From positions 124,001 to 188,000 of the forward strand of contig NZ_JAGGOG010000014.1 of the NCBI RefSeq assembly GCF_018614655.1: a stretch of 64,000 nucleotides of DNA, in the 5' to 3' direction. Under the pieces are notes generated by a model. That model had not been told where the DNA came from, made no database searches, and saw only the letters and a program-made list of their open reading frames with translations. A program made the position numbers and the translations under genes. The DNA is from Pseudomonas fluorescens (lineage in GTDB: Bacteria; Pseudomonadota; Gammaproteobacteria; Pseudomonadales; Pseudomonadaceae). Shown here one piece after another: positions 1-9,781 of this stretch (positions within the stretch are counted from its first letter, which is position 1; every line of letters begins with the position of its first letter).

Positions 1-400
1 GGAATCGGTCAGCGCGGGTGTCATACGTCACATCACAGATGTCCTCGCCGAAATGGCAGGCTGGCAGCTGCTGAGACGCCCAGCGACAGTAATGGTCGTA
101 CTCGCGGCGAGGCACCTGAAAGTTCTCGTAGTAATAGAACGGGTACAGGCGATCGTGCTGATGCAGGTAGTTCAGATAACTCAGTTGATGCGTGGGGTCC
201 GCCATCGTCACCAGGTCCGCCAGAAACGGAACCTGGAGCGTTGTGCCGGGCAACAGAAGCCCTTCGTGCCAGCGAAACTCCGCTTTGCGGTCCAGGAAAA
301 CACCGGTCACGCCAGGATGCCTGGACAGTAATGCGGCCAACCCCAGATTAAAGGGGCCTATGCCAACGCCGGCAATATCAACATTGGGTATATCCATCAT
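1..400 (-). CDS. Siderophore N-monooxygenase (lysine/ornithine/histamine N-hydroxylase family), 3' part outside window
   Basis: The reverse strand reads MMDIPNVDIAGVGIGPFNLG, the N-terminal FAD-binding GxGxGP(F/S)NL motif of IucD/SidA/PvdA flavin monooxygenases. It continues with the family-like stretch FLDRKAEFRWHEGLLLPG. The frame stays open to base 1, so the C-terminal two thirds are missing. Members use FAD, NADPH and O2 to hydroxylate a primary amine. Start 400 was chosen because AGGGAG lies about nine bases upstream; an in-frame ATG at 409 abuts that site. It follows the synthetase gene on the same strand after an 89-bp gap. Given the nearby histidine decarboxylase, histamine is the likely substrate, as for BasC-type enzymes. 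That is inference from context; lysine or ornithine cannot be excluded. Confidence 0.85.
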   Translation of the reverse strand, partial: MMDIPNVDIAGVGIGPFNLGLAALLSRHPGVTGVFLDRKAEFRWHEGLLLPGTTLQVPFLADLVTMADPTHQLSYLNYLHQHDRLYPFYYYENFQVPRREYDHYCRWASQQLPACHFGEDICDVTYDTRADRF

Positions 401-434
401 CCGATCCATCTCCCTAAGCACTGCTGTTTGGGTA

Positions 435-464
435 GCAGTGGCACGCCCTCAGGCGCGCCACTGC
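435..464. other. Imperfect hairpin between synthetase and monooxygenase genes
   Basis: GCAGTGGC (435-442) pairs with GCCACTGC (457-464), and an inner GCC/GGC pair surrounds a CTCA loop. There is no T tract, so it is more likely an mRNA-stabilising or attenuating stem within the leftward transcript than a full terminator. Confidence 0.4.
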
Positions 465-489
465 GCTCATATCAAAATCCATTACCGGC

Positions 490-3400
490 TCACGAACCCT
501 CGGCCATGAGCAGGCGTTCAACGTCTTGTGCATTGCGGCAGCGCAGGAGCTGCCCAGGTGAAAGCACCACCGAGAAATCCTCCTGAACCCGTGCCGAGAT
601 CGCCTTCAAATGCTGGGGACGTAACCCCAGGCTGATGAAGTCCACTGCGTCATTCGCCCCGTCCGCCAGCGGTCGCCCCAGTACGTTCAAGTAGATATCC
701 AGTACCTTGTTGCGTGGGGTCGACTGGTTCATCACGACGGGTTCGGCTGCGTCATTTGCCGGAGCGGTCAGCAGGCTGCGGGCCCGCTGGCGATCAGGCT
801 TGCCGTTTTGCGACAGCGGTAATTCGTCCACCTTCAGGAACCGCGTGGGCACATGGGAGTGCGGCAGGTGCTGGCGGGCGTAGTTGCGTAACTCGGACGC
901 GGTCAGCTCTGCCCCGCCTTGCTGGCTGACATACAGCGCACCGATGCAGACTTCGCCTTGGCGCTGCTCGCCATAATCCACGACCAGCACGTGCCTGACT
1001 GACGAATGATTGATCAGCTCTATCTCGATATCCGGAAGCGATACCCGCACACCGCGAACTTTCACATAGCCATTTATCCGACTGTCGAAGATCAAGGTAC
1101 CGTCGCGGCGGTAGCGCCCGCAGTCGCCGGTGCGGAAGGCCCGAACGGCTTGGCCATGCTCATCACTGACCGTCACGAATTCGCTTTGTGTCAGCTCGCC
1201 GTTTTCGAGGTACCCCAGCGCGAGATTGACGCCAGCCGTGTGAATTCGGCCAACAACGCCCGCCGGGCAATGCTCGCCTTGTGAGCCAAGGACGAAGTAG
1301 CTGTTACCGGGCAGCGGCCTTCCATAGGGGATCAGCGCACGGTCATCCGCCACGATGTCGTGCCAGATACTCCAGATGGTGGTCTCCGTCGGCCCGCCCA
1401 GGGAAATCAACCGAGCCGACGGCAGCAGCGCGCGCAACTCGGCAATTACAGCCGGCTTGATGTAATCGCCGCCCTGGGCAATCAGGCGCAGGCTCTTCAG
1501 GTCACGGGTGGTGCGGCAAGAAAGGAGCATCTCCAGAATGGCGGGCACCGAACACCACAACGTCACTTGATGCCGGGCAATCAACTGGTTCCAGCGCACC
1601 GCATCCTTTTCCTCACCCACACCCGGCAGCACCAGTGTCGCCCCCGCCGTCAGGCATCCCAAGACGTCGAACACCGACATGTCATGGTGCAGCGGGGTTA
1701 CGGACATGAACACATCACGCTCGGTCACGGCCCAGTGCTCAAGGGTACTGCCGATGACGTTGGCAGTGGCTCGGTTGCTCAGGACCACACATTTTGGCTT
1801 GCCGGTGGTGCCCGAGGTATAGAGGTAATAGGCCGGGGCGTCGCTTAACGACAGGTCATCCAGCGCGGGCGGAACCTGGGCTCGCACAGCCAACAGCTCA
1901 GCCGGTGTTGCCGCGGGATATTCGACAGACTCATGCTGGGCAATCACTGCCAGATCGGGCCGGCAGTTTTCCAGCAGGTAATGCAACCGCTCGGCTGGCG
2001 CTGAAGCGTCGATGGGGATCCAGATCACGCCGGTCAGCGCACAGGCCAATGTCACCATCGTGTGCTCCGGGCTGCGCGGCAGGCAGATGGCGACGACTTG
2101 CCCACGAGACAACCCGCGCGCTTTCAATGCAGCGATGATGCGGCACACGCCGTCGCCAAGATCGGCATAGCTGATTTGCCGATCACCACTGACGAGGGCA
2201 ATTCTGGCGTTGGTACGATCAAAGATATTGTTCGCGATCCGGCCGAGAAAGCTTTCGCGGCACGCATCAGCGACCTGGCCATTGAGCCGGTAGTGACTTT
2301 TTTCGATAATCGCCGGGGCCTCAATGGCAAAAATACCGCTTGCCGTGACCTGGCTGATCGCCTTTTCGATTGCGCTCAAGATGTCGCTGACCACCGCCGG
2401 ATCCAGCACTGCACGCGCATAGTCGATATCGAACACCAACTCGCCATCTGCGTTGGCCGAGAAGCGAATATCCATCGCCACCTGTGGCGTCTGGGTCAGC
2501 CCGCCACACAGGCTCATGGCACTGTCCGCTGCCGAGACCGGCCAGGAAAAACCGTTGGTGATCACCACAGGAAGTACAGGACCCGGACCGTGAGCCTCGA
2601 ACAGCAATCGAGCCAAGTCCACACCTGAAAAGGTCAGGTGCTGCAGCCCTTCCAGCACATCCACTTGCAGTTTGGCGGCACGCTCGGCAAAGCCATCCGG
2701 ATCGGCGCTCCAATTGACCGCGATAAAGCTTGAGCGATTGGCAAAGGCACCGCTCGTTTGTGGGGCAACCGGCACCGCGACACACAAACCACCCTCATCC
2801 AGCCAGTGCGACAACACTTCCAGCACCAGCGCCATCAACGTGGTGTTCTTGAACAGCCGCTGCCGTGCGCCCAGCTTGCAGAACGCACCGAACGGCGCTT
2901 TGGGCACCCGCAGGCTCTGTCGCTCATAGCGGGAAGCGCCCACCTGATCCAGCGGGGTGATCCACGGCAGCCGCGGCGCGCCGCTGACCGCAGCGAGTTT
3001 GGTCTTCCAATAGGCGGAATCTGTCTTGCGTTGACTGACGACGTCTTCTGGCTCGGATGCAACCTGCGCGACCGGCTCCTCGTCAGTTGCACCGTCGAAC
3101 AGCTCGACCATGAGGGTGGCGATCGATCGTCCATCGAGGATCAACGCATCAAGGCGTACAAAGACACTCAATTGACCTTCAGGAAGCCGGAAGACCGTGA
3201 CATTCCAGGGCGAACGATCCAGCTCGAACAACGCGTGCGCATAGGCCTCGCGGCGCTCCTCAACGTAGCTGAGCGCCGCTTCTGGCGACAGGGCCGTGAG
3301 GTCGACTTCCTCGAGGTTTATCTGCACCTCATCGCTGACAAACTGCACGAGTTTCTGCGCATCGATCCGCGTTCTCAGGCTTTCGTGGCGTTGGACCATC

Positions 3401-4851
3401 TCGACCAAGCGACTTCGCAGCAGAACAGGATCCATAGCGCCGCGGTACTCGCGAAACTCCTGCATCGCCACGCCACCCAACGGCATCTGCGCGCTGCGTC
3501 CAAGCAAATAAGCCTGCTGGAGAGCGGTCAGTGGCTTCTCGACAACCGCGGGTTGAGAAAGCGGCTGGTCCAGGACAGCGGAGCAAGCAGCCACCTCGTG
3601 CACCAGCGCCACGAAACGGTCGAAAAAGTCCGATACCCAGGCTTGCGGCAGCGCATCCAGACGGATATCCCAATTGATCAAGATACCGCCGTCGGCGCAG
3701 GCAATCTGCGCGTCGAGCGCAACCTGAGGCCCCTGGGAAATCACCCAGTTCATTGGACCCAGTACACGCCGCACGCGCTCAGAAAGAAGGTCTCCTCCCG
3801 GCATATCCAACGCGGCGGTAAATACCACAGGAGCCAGCTGTGGCGACCGATGATGGCGGGACAGGTCGCGCATCAGGTTCACCCCGGGATAGGCACAATG
3901 TTCGAGCAAATCGACCATCTTGCCTGCCAGTTGCGTGCACAACTTGGCTGGGCTCTGGGCCGCCTCGATATCCACATCGAGTATCAGCACGTTGGCAAAA
4001 TCGCCGACGATTCGCTCAACCTCACCCACGAGCGGCGGTCGCCAGAACGTGGGGACATTGAGGCGAAATCGCCTGTCTCCCGTTTGCGCACCGAGGGCTG
4101 CTGCAAACAACCCCATCATCAGGGTGGACAGGGTCATTCTGCGTTCACGAGCAAGGCGTTGTAACACCCGCCGCTCCTCTGGGCCAAGCCATGTGCTTAA
4201 TCGGTCGCTGTGCGCCTGGTCTGGCTGGACCTCAAGAAAAGGCAACGTCGGCGCCGGCGCAATTTCAGCCAACCGCTCACGCCACCAGAGACGATCCCGA
4301 TCGCGGGCCGTTTTGAGCGCGGTATCGGTGCGTGCTTTGTCATACCAGTCGAAGAAAGACGGTGTGTGTGGGAGCGGCCCGTCGGGGTCCTCATAAAACC
4401 GTGCGAGGTCTTCCATCAACGTACGGAAACTCGAAGGATCGATGGCAATCATGTCCGTATCGACATGCAGGCGGAACCCACCATTGGCCAGCAGGCTCAC
4501 ACAAAAACGTGCACCGGGCCCCTGGCACAGATCAAGCTGCTGATGAGTCCATTCCTCACGCTTGCAGAGCAGGCGCTTCGTCACTTCCGGCTCAGCCATC
4601 AAGCGTAAATCTTCGACCTCCAACGACGGTGACTGGTCCATTGAAGCAATGGATTGCAGCCCTTCTGCAGTCAGCCTGACCCGCAGCATTGGATGCAGCA
4701 GACATACCCGTTCAAGTGCCTTGCGAAGCCGCTCGAGATCAATGGAATGGCCATCGAACTCGGCATACAGATGAGCCGAAACTCTCCCTAAAGACGCATG
4801 AGCAGTGCGCCCGATCCAACAGGCGGCTTGCATTGAAGTTAACTCTCTCAT
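490..4851 (-). CDS. Nonribosomal peptide synthetase Cy-Cy-A-T, pseudomonine/acinetobactin type
   Basis: A 1453-residue protein. Two tandem cyclization-type condensation domains carry the DxxxxD signature: DMIAID at residues 133-138 and DALILD near 568. A second-domain entry motif reads [13 protein letters not shown] near 445. An adenylation domain follows, with [10 protein letters not shown] near 1010, GGPTETT, FRTGD, and the catalytic lysine in LSQNGKPDR near 1348. The last ~70 residues have the fold pattern of a carrier domain, but the phosphopantetheine-accepting serine is replaced: the motif reads LGLRPQHL with proline at residue 1412. Cy domains condense and cyclise Ser/Thr/Cys into oxazolines or thiazolines. 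The expected substrate here is threonine (salicyl-methyloxazoline), inferred from the pms neighbours. The start is weakly defined; an in-frame Met lies at residue 7. Confidence 0.85.
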   Translation of the reverse strand: MRELTSMQAACWIGRTAHASLGRVSAHLYAEFDGHSIDLERLRKALERVCLLHPMLRVRLTAEGLQSIASMDQSPSLEVEDLRLMAEPEVTKRLLCKREEWTHQQLDLCQGPGARFCVSLLANGGFRLHVDTDMIAIDPSSFRTLMEDLARFYEDPDGPLPHTPSFFDWYDKARTDTALKTARDRDRLWWRERLAEIAPAPTLPFLEVQPDQAHSDRLSTWLGPEERRVLQRLARERRMTLSTLMMGLFAAALGAQTGDRRFRLNVPTFWRPPLVGEVERIVGDFANVLILDVDIEAAQSPAKLCTQLAGKMVDLLEHCAYPGVNLMRDLSRHHRSPQLAPVVFTAALDMPGGDLLSERVRRVLGPMNWVISQGPQVALDAQIACADGGILINWDIRLDALPQAWVSDFFDRFVALVHEVAACSAVLDQPLSQPAVVEKPLTALQQAYLLGRSAQMPLGGVAMQEFREYRGAMDPVLLRSRLVEMVQRHESLRTRIDAQKLVQFVSDEVQINLEEVDLTALSPEAALSYVEERREAYAHALFELDRSPWNVTVFRLPEGQLSVFVRLDALILDGRSIATLMVELFDGATDEEPVAQVASEPEDVVSQRKTDSAYWKTKLAAVSGAPRLPWITPLDQVGASRYERQSLRVPKAPFGAFCKLGARQRLFKNTTLMALVLEVLSHWLDEGGLCVAVPVAPQTSGAFANRSSFIAVNWSADPDGFAERAAKLQVDVLEGLQHLTFSGVDLARLLFEAHGPGPVLPVVITNGFSWPVSAADSAMSLCGGLTQTPQVAMDIRFSANADGELVFDIDYARAVLDPAVVSDILSAIEKAISQVTASGIFAIEAPAIIEKSHYRLNGQVADACRESFLGRIANNIFDRTNARIALVSGDRQISYADLGDGVCRIIAALKARGLSRGQVVAICLPRSPEHTMVTLACALTGVIWIPIDASAPAERLHYLLENCRPDLAVIAQHESVEYPAATPAELLAVRAQVPPALDDLSLSDAPAYYLYTSGTTGKPKCVVLSNRATANVIGSTLEHWAVTERDVFMSVTPLHHDMSVFDVLGCLTAGATLVLPGVGEEKDAVRWNQLIARHQVTLWCSVPAILEMLLSCRTTRDLKSLRLIAQGGDYIKPAVIAELRALLPSARLISLGGPTETTIWSIWHDIVADDRALIPYGRPLPGNSYFVLGSQGEHCPAGVVGRIHTAGVNLALGYLENGELTQSEFVTVSDEHGQAVRAFRTGDCGRYRRDGTLIFDSRINGYVKVRGVRVSLPDIEIELINHSSVRHVLVVDYGEQRQGEVCIGALYVSQQGGAELTASELRNYARQHLPHSHVPTRFLKVDELPLSQNGKPDRQRARSLLTAPANDAAEPVVMNQSTPRNKVLDIYLNVLGRPLADGANDAVDFISLGLRPQHLKAISARVQEDFSVVLSPGQLLRCRNAQDVERLLMAEGS

Positions 4852-4904
4852 GGCTCACTCATGTGATTGACAAATCTAAATGATTAGCGTCCCCTATTAG
4901 AAAC

Positions 4905-4923
4905 GATAATGATTATATTTCAA
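4905..4923. promoter_or_regulatory. Fur-box-like site between divergent siderophore operons
   Basis: GATAATGATTATATTTCAA matches the 19-bp Fur consensus at 13 positions by eye, including the first nine. It lies in the AT-rich 115-bp gap (4852-4966) between the leftward synthetase and rightward pmsC, so one repressor site could control both under iron-replete conditions. The regulatory role is inference. Confidence 0.65.
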
Positions 4924-4966
4924 GATTTAATTTTTTGATCCTTAGGCCACGGAGGCTTTCCCCAAA

Positions 4967-6142
4967 ATGAGAACGGGCACCCTAAGAACGAACGAGATAG
5001 GTGAGGTGCAAGTCGTTGATGAAAAACAGAGTTTTTCATTCACATCCGGCGACCGCGAATTAGCAGTCACTGGGATGCTGCAGAGAATCGAAACACCTGC
5101 TATAGGCGGCGATGATGCCAATAGCCTGTTCCAGAAAACGGTTGCGCAAGCCCTTGATCGAGCGCGCAAAGCCGGCCAAAGCAACCCGATCATCGTCGGC
5201 GCCATCCCTTTCGATCCCGCCGAAGCCTCTTGCCTCTACATCCCCGAACACGCGCAGTGGCGAGCACGAAATCCCCTCGCACAAACCGGCTTGACAACAC
5301 TGCCGGATCTGATCGAACAGAAAAACATCCCGGACGAGCAAGCCTTCAAGCGAGCGGTGGAACACGCCATCGTCAACTTCCGCCACAGCGACGTGCGCAA
5401 GGCTGTACTCTCTGTGCAGCGAGAATTGGTGTTTGCCCAGGACGTGGATGTGGGCGCCATGCAGCACAACCTGCGGGCGCAGAACCCGAGCGGCTATCAC
5501 TTCCGTGTGCCAATGCCCGATGGCGCCACGCTGATCGGTGTCAGCCCCGAATTGCTGGTTCGCAAGGAAGGCCTGAGCTTTCTGTCTAACCCACTGGCAG
5601 GCTCGGCCAAGCGCATGGCCGACCCGCAAGCCGACCGGCGCAATGCAGACTGGCTGTCAGCGTCGGAAAAAGATCACTACGAACACGGTTTCGTGACACA
5701 AGACATCGTCAGTCAACTCGGGGAACTGTGCACGCAGTTGAATGTGCCGCAACGCCCTTCCCTCATCAGCACGCCCGCACTCTGGCACCTCTCCACCCGC
5801 ATTGAGGGCACGCTGGCAGACCCGACCGTCTCAGCCTTGCAGCTTGCCTGTCGCCTGCACCCCACGCCCGCCGTCTGTGGTTTCCCCACCGAGCGCGCCA
5901 AACGCCTGATCCGTTTCGTCGAACCCTTCGAACGCGGCCTGTTCACCGGCATGGTGGGTTGGTGCGATGCCCAGGGCAATGGCGAATGGGTCGTGACGAT
6001 TCGCTGCGGCACCGTCAAGCGCAACAGCGTTCGTCTGTTCGCCGGTGCCGGCATCGTCGAGGCCTCAAGTCCCGACTCCGAATGGACAGAGGTCCAGACC
6101 AAACTCGGCACCATGCTGCGCGCATGCGGATTGGCCCACTAA
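4967..6142 (+). CDS. pmsC: Isochorismate synthase PmsC
   Basis: A 391-residue chorismate-binding enzyme that converts chorismate to isochorismate, the first dedicated step to salicylate. The C-terminal half carries the family signatures: LAGSAKR followed by ERNADWL-type and SEKDHYEH residues, and the late AVCGFPTERAKRLI and EPFERGLFTGMVGW motifs. The start follows GGAGG at about 12 bases. It is the first gene of a rightward set whose order (isochorismate synthase, salicylate-AMP ligase, histidine decarboxylase, isochorismate pyruvate-lyase) matches the pmsCEAB locus described in P. fluorescens WCS374. Expected to be iron-repressed through the adjacent Fur-like site. Confidence 0.92.
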   Translation: MRTGTLRTNEIGEVQVVDEKQSFSFTSGDRELAVTGMLQRIETPAIGGDDANSLFQKTVAQALDRARKAGQSNPIIVGAIPFDPAEASCLYIPEHAQWRARNPLAQTGLTTLPDLIEQKNIPDEQAFKRAVEHAIVNFRHSDVRKAVLSVQRELVFAQDVDVGAMQHNLRAQNPSGYHFRVPMPDGATLIGVSPELLVRKEGLSFLSNPLAGSAKRMADPQADRRNADWLSASEKDHYEHGFVTQDIVSQLGELCTQLNVPQRPSLISTPALWHLSTRIEGTLADPTVSALQLACRLHPTPAVCGFPTERAKRLIRFVEPFERGLFTGMVGWCDAQGNGEWVVTIRCGTVKRNSVRLFAGAGIVEASSPDSEWTEVQTKLGTMLRACGLAH

Positions 6143-6168
6143 CTCGAACTTTCTCACTCGTGAATACT

Positions 6169-8004
6169 ATGACTATTGAATTTAACCACTGGCCCCTGGA
6201 CAGAGCACAACGCTATCGGGACAAAGGCTACTGGATCGACCAACCGCTCACACAGATCCTCCAGGTACGCAGCCAGTCACAACCCCACGCGCCAGCGATT
6301 ATTTGCGCTGACCGCCGCTTCAGCTATGCCGAGCTGGACCAGTTGTCCTCCAACCTGGCCTCGCGACTGGCGGCCAGCGGGCTTGGCAAGGGCGACACCG
6401 CCTTGGTGCAATTGCCCAATATCGCGGAGTTTTACATTGTCCTCTTCGCCCTGCTCAAGGCCGGGATCGCCCCCCTCAATGCGCTCTACAGCCATCGAAA
6501 ACTCGAGCTCAAGAGCTACGCCAAACAAATCGAACCAAGGCTGCTGATTGCCTCCCGCGAGCATGAAGTCTTTCGTAGCGACAGCTATATCGCCGACTTC
6601 AAGGAGGTCGGCTCAAGTCCCAAAATCACCTTGCTGCTGGGCGAGCAACGTCCCGAAAACAACCTCGCTGACTGGATCAAAACCCCAAGCGAGAACCGCG
6701 TAAACTTCTCCCCCACCGAACCCGGCGAAGTGGCGTTGTTCCAACTCTCGGGCGGTAGCACGGGCACCCCCAAACTCATCCCGCGCACCCATAACGACTA
6801 TCACTACAACGCCCGGGCGAGCGCTGAAATATGCGAGCTCACACCACAGACGCGCTTTCTGTGCGCCCTGCCTGCCGCCCATAATTTCTTGCTCAGTTCC
6901 CCCGGCGCCCTCGGCGTCCTGTATGCAGGCGGCTGCATCGTCATGGCTCCCAGCCCGGAGCCCCTGACCTGTTTTTCGATCATCCAGCGCCAAGAGGTCA
7001 ATACCGTGGCCCTGGTGCCAAGTGCAGTCGCCTTGTGGTTGCAGGCAGCACCGGAGCATAAAGAACAACTGCAATCACTGGCGTTCCTCCAAGTCGGTGG
7101 CGCCTGTTTTGCCGACTCGCTGGCGCGCCAGGTTCCCGGTGTGCTCGGCTGCAAGCTGCAGCAGGTATTCGGCATGGCCGAAGGCCTGATCAACTACACC
7201 CGAGTGGACGACTCCGACGAGCAGATTTTTACCACCCAGGGCCGTCCGATCAGCCCTGGCGACGAAATCAAAATTGTCGACGAACAAGGTCTCCCCGTCC
7301 CGGACGGTGAGCCTGGCATGCTCGCCACGCGCGGCCCCTACACCTTTTGCGGGTACTACCGAAGCCCCGAGCAAAATGCCCAGGCGTTCGATGATGAGGG
7401 TTACTACTATTCCGGTGACCTCGTCCAACTCATGCCAACCGGCGATTTGCGTGTAGTCGGCAGGGTCAAGGACCAGATCAACCGCGGCGGTGAAAAAGTC
7501 GCCTCGGAGGAAATCGAAAACCTCATCGTCCTCCACCCGGACGTGACTCACGCCGGCCTGGTGGCCATGCCCGACGACAGGCTGGGAGAAAAGAGCTGCG
7601 CCTTCGTTGTCTCGCGCAACCCCAACCTGAAACCGCCCGCGCTGAGACGCCACTTGATGGAACTCGGCATCGCCGAATACAAACTGCCCGATCGCATCCG
7701 GCTCATCGAAACCATGCCGCTGACGGCCGTGGGCAAGATCGACAAGAAGCATCTGCGTCAGCTTCTGGCGGCGGAAACCACCCGTGCCTGGTTGCAAACT
7801 CGCGTGCTGCAGCTCGTCGAGGACTGCGAAGACCTGGACCCCGAGGAAAACCTGATTTTCTACGGTCTCGACTCCTTGCAAGTGATGAGACTCGCCGCAG
7901 AACTCAAGGAGCGTGGCATCGCCGTCAGCTTCGAAGAACTGGCGGACTCGCCCACGCTCGCCAGTTGGTGGTCGCTGGTAGACACGAGGCAGAAAGCCGC
8001 CTGA
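6169..8004 (+). CDS. pmsE: Salicylate-AMP ligase with C-terminal aryl carrier domain, PmsE
   Basis: A 611-residue protein. Residues ~1-535 form an aryl-acid adenylation domain: GGSTGTPKLIPRTHNDY is the P-loop-like A3 motif, YYSGDLVQ and GRVKDQINRGGEK are the A7/A8 motifs, and the lysine in AVGKIDKK is the A10 residue. The last ~70 residues are a carrier domain with an intact acceptor serine in YGLDSLQVM. Activation and carrier functions are therefore fused, unlike stand-alone EntE/EntB-type pairs. It activates salicylate with ATP and holds it as a thioester for the Cy domains. The gene starts 26 bases after pmsC. ATG 6169 was chosen; GTG 6160 is in frame and neither has a strong ribosome site. 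Confidence 0.92.
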   Translation: MTIEFNHWPLDRAQRYRDKGYWIDQPLTQILQVRSQSQPHAPAIICADRRFSYAELDQLSSNLASRLAASGLGKGDTALVQLPNIAEFYIVLFALLKAGIAPLNALYSHRKLELKSYAKQIEPRLLIASREHEVFRSDSYIADFKEVGSSPKITLLLGEQRPENNLADWIKTPSENRVNFSPTEPGEVALFQLSGGSTGTPKLIPRTHNDYHYNARASAEICELTPQTRFLCALPAAHNFLLSSPGALGVLYAGGCIVMAPSPEPLTCFSIIQRQEVNTVALVPSAVALWLQAAPEHKEQLQSLAFLQVGGACFADSLARQVPGVLGCKLQQVFGMAEGLINYTRVDDSDEQIFTTQGRPISPGDEIKIVDEQGLPVPDGEPGMLATRGPYTFCGYYRSPEQNAQAFDDEGYYYSGDLVQLMPTGDLRVVGRVKDQINRGGEKVASEEIENLIVLHPDVTHAGLVAMPDDRLGEKSCAFVVSRNPNLKPPALRRHLMELGIAEYKLPDRIRLIETMPLTAVGKIDKKHLRQLLAAETTRAWLQTRVLQLVEDCEDLDPEENLIFYGLDSLQVMRLAAELKERGIAVSFEELADSPTLASWWSLVDTRQKAA

Positions 8005-8043
8005 CCGGGCGGCTGCGCCAAGTCGATTTAAAAGGAGTTAGAA

Positions 8044-9258
8044 ATGACTTTATCCACTGCCGACCAAGGCAGGCTTGAGAGCTTCTGGCAGCACTGCGTG
8101 ACGAATCAGTACTTCAACATTGGCTACCCCGAATCAGCAGACTTTGATTATTCCCAACTGCATCGCTTCTTGCAGTTTTCGATCAACAACTGCGGGGACT
8201 GGAACGAGTACAGCAACTACCTGCTGAACTCGTTCGACTTTGAAAAAGACGTCATGATGTACTTCGCCGAGTTGTTCAGCATTGCCCCAGAAGACAGCTG
8301 GGGCTACGTCACCAATGGGGGCACGGAGGGCAACATGTTCGGCTGCTACCTGGGGCGTGAACTGTTCCCGGATGGCACCCTGTATTACTCCAAAGACACC
8401 CATTACTCGGTGGCGAAAATCGTCAAATTGCTGCGGATCAAATGCCGTGCGGTCGAGTCATTGCCCAACGGAGAAATCGACTACGACGACCTGATGGCGA
8501 AAATAACCGCCGACCAGGAACGTCACCCCATCATCTTCGCCAACATCGGCACCACAATGTGTGGGGCCGTCGACAATATCGCCACCATCCAACAGCGCCT
8601 GCAGCAGGCAGGCATTGCCCGTCACGACTATTACCTGCACGCCGATGCGGCGCTGAGCGGGATGATCCTGCCCTTCGTCGATCACCCGCAGCCCTTCTCG
8701 TTTGCTGACGGTATCGACTCGATCTGCGTCTCCGGCCACAAGATGATCGGCTCGCCCATTCCTTGCGGAATCGTTGTGGCCAAACGCAAGAACGTCGCGC
8801 GCATCTCGGTGGAAGTTGACTATATCCGGGCCCATGACAAGACCATCAGCGGCTCACGCAACGGTCACACCCCACTGATGATGTGGGCAGCGCTGCGCAG
8901 CCACTCGTTGGCTGATTGGCGCCACCGGATCAAGCACAGCCTGGACACGGCGCAGTACGCCGTCGACCGATTCCAGGCTTCGGGCATTGATGCCTGGCGC
9001 AATAAAAACTCCATCACCGTGGTGTTCCCGTGCCCGTCAGAGCGGATCACGACGAAATACTGCCTGGCCACTTCAGGCAATACCGCACACCTGATCACCA
9101 CACCTCATCATCACGACAACAGCATGATCGACGCCTTGATCGATGAGGTGGTTGCCGAAGCTCAGCTGGAGGCCTGGCGATCCAAGCGAGCACCCGCCCA
9201 ACAAGCAGCCGACGAGCGACTGCCGACCGCGTCATTCAACATGCGCACTCACTATTGA
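8044..9258 (+). CDS. pmsA: PLP-dependent histidine decarboxylase PmsA
   Basis: A 404-residue group II decarboxylase producing histamine, a building block of pseudomonine. It closely resembles the Gram-negative histidine decarboxylases of Morganella/Klebsiella: the N-terminal [16 protein letters not shown], the [17 protein letters not shown] phosphate-binding region, HADAALSGM with the PLP-contacting aspartate, and [13 protein letters not shown] with the Schiff-base lysine. The C-terminus is extended by a ~20-residue Ala-rich tail compared with the ~378-residue relatives I recall. AAGGAG stands seven bases before the ATG. It lies 39 bases after pmsE, within the same likely transcript. Confidence 0.93.
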   Translation: MTLSTADQGRLESFWQHCVTNQYFNIGYPESADFDYSQLHRFLQFSINNCGDWNEYSNYLLNSFDFEKDVMMYFAELFSIAPEDSWGYVTNGGTEGNMFGCYLGRELFPDGTLYYSKDTHYSVAKIVKLLRIKCRAVESLPNGEIDYDDLMAKITADQERHPIIFANIGTTMCGAVDNIATIQQRLQQAGIARHDYYLHADAALSGMILPFVDHPQPFSFADGIDSICVSGHKMIGSPIPCGIVVAKRKNVARISVEVDYIRAHDKTISGSRNGHTPLMMWAALRSHSLADWRHRIKHSLDTAQYAVDRFQASGIDAWRNKNSITVVFPCPSERITTKYCLATSGNTAHLITTPHHHDNSMIDALIDEVVAEAQLEAWRSKRAPAQQAADERLPTASFNMRTHY

Positions 9259-9271
9259 TAGAGACATACAC

Positions 9272-9595
9272 ATGCCGCCACTGAAAGCGCCTGAAGCCTG
9301 CGAGAACCTCAACGACATTCGGGCGGGCATCGACTTTTTCGATCGCCAGATTCTCGAATCACTGCAAAAACGCTTGCGTTACGTGAAAGCCGCCGCGCAA
9401 TTCAAAGCCAACGAACAAGAGATTCCAGCACCCGAACGGGTCGCGGCCATGCTTGAAGAGCGGCGTGAATGGGCGGTAGAGGCCGGGTTTGACGTGGCCT
9501 TCGTCGAGAAGCTCTACGAGCAGATTATTCACTGGAATATTCAGCAGCAGATTCTGCATTGGCGGGCCGCCCATTCGGAGCAGCCCCAGGCGTAA
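9272..9595 (+). CDS. pmsB: Isochorismate pyruvate-lyase PmsB (chorismate mutase fold)
   Basis: A 107-residue AroQ-fold protein of the PchB type that splits isochorismate into salicylate and pyruvate. The all-helical pattern is clear: LNDIRAGIDFFDRQILESL with the conserved Arg and Asp of helix 1, RLRYVKAAAQFK with the active-site lysine region, and PERVAAMLEERREWA. The start is 13 bases after the pmsA stop. It is the last gene of the pms run and a terminator follows 34 bases later. With PmsC it completes salicylate synthesis from chorismate. Longer in-frame starts overlap pmsA and are unlikely. Confidence 0.92.
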   Translation: MPPLKAPEACENLNDIRAGIDFFDRQILESLQKRLRYVKAAAQFKANEQEIPAPERVAAMLEERREWAVEAGFDVAFVEKLYEQIIHWNIQQQILHWRAAHSEQPQA

Positions 9596-9629
9596 ATGCT
9601 CGACTCGACTGAGCCGATAAGAGCAACAG

Positions 9630-9655
9630 AAAGCCTGCGTTGATGCAGGCTTTTT
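9630..9655 (+). terminator. Terminator after pmsB
   Basis: AAAGCCTGC and GCAGGCTTT form a nine-bp stem with a short loop followed by five Ts, 34 bases beyond the pmsB stop. Confidence 0.85.
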
Positions 9656-9781
9656 AATTGTCGGACTCCACGCCCAGGGAATGGGACCGATCAGCGGCTA
9701 CCACTGAAAGCGCAAGACTTCCAGCCGAAAAGCCGGATAATGGCGGCCAAATCGTTTAGCTCGTTATTCTGGTAATCGCGC

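Noticed and set aside
4809..4851. Synthetase N-terminus MRELTSMQ resembling a double-glycine leader
   Set aside because: It runs directly into the Cy domain, has no VSGG and is in a different locus; chance similarity.
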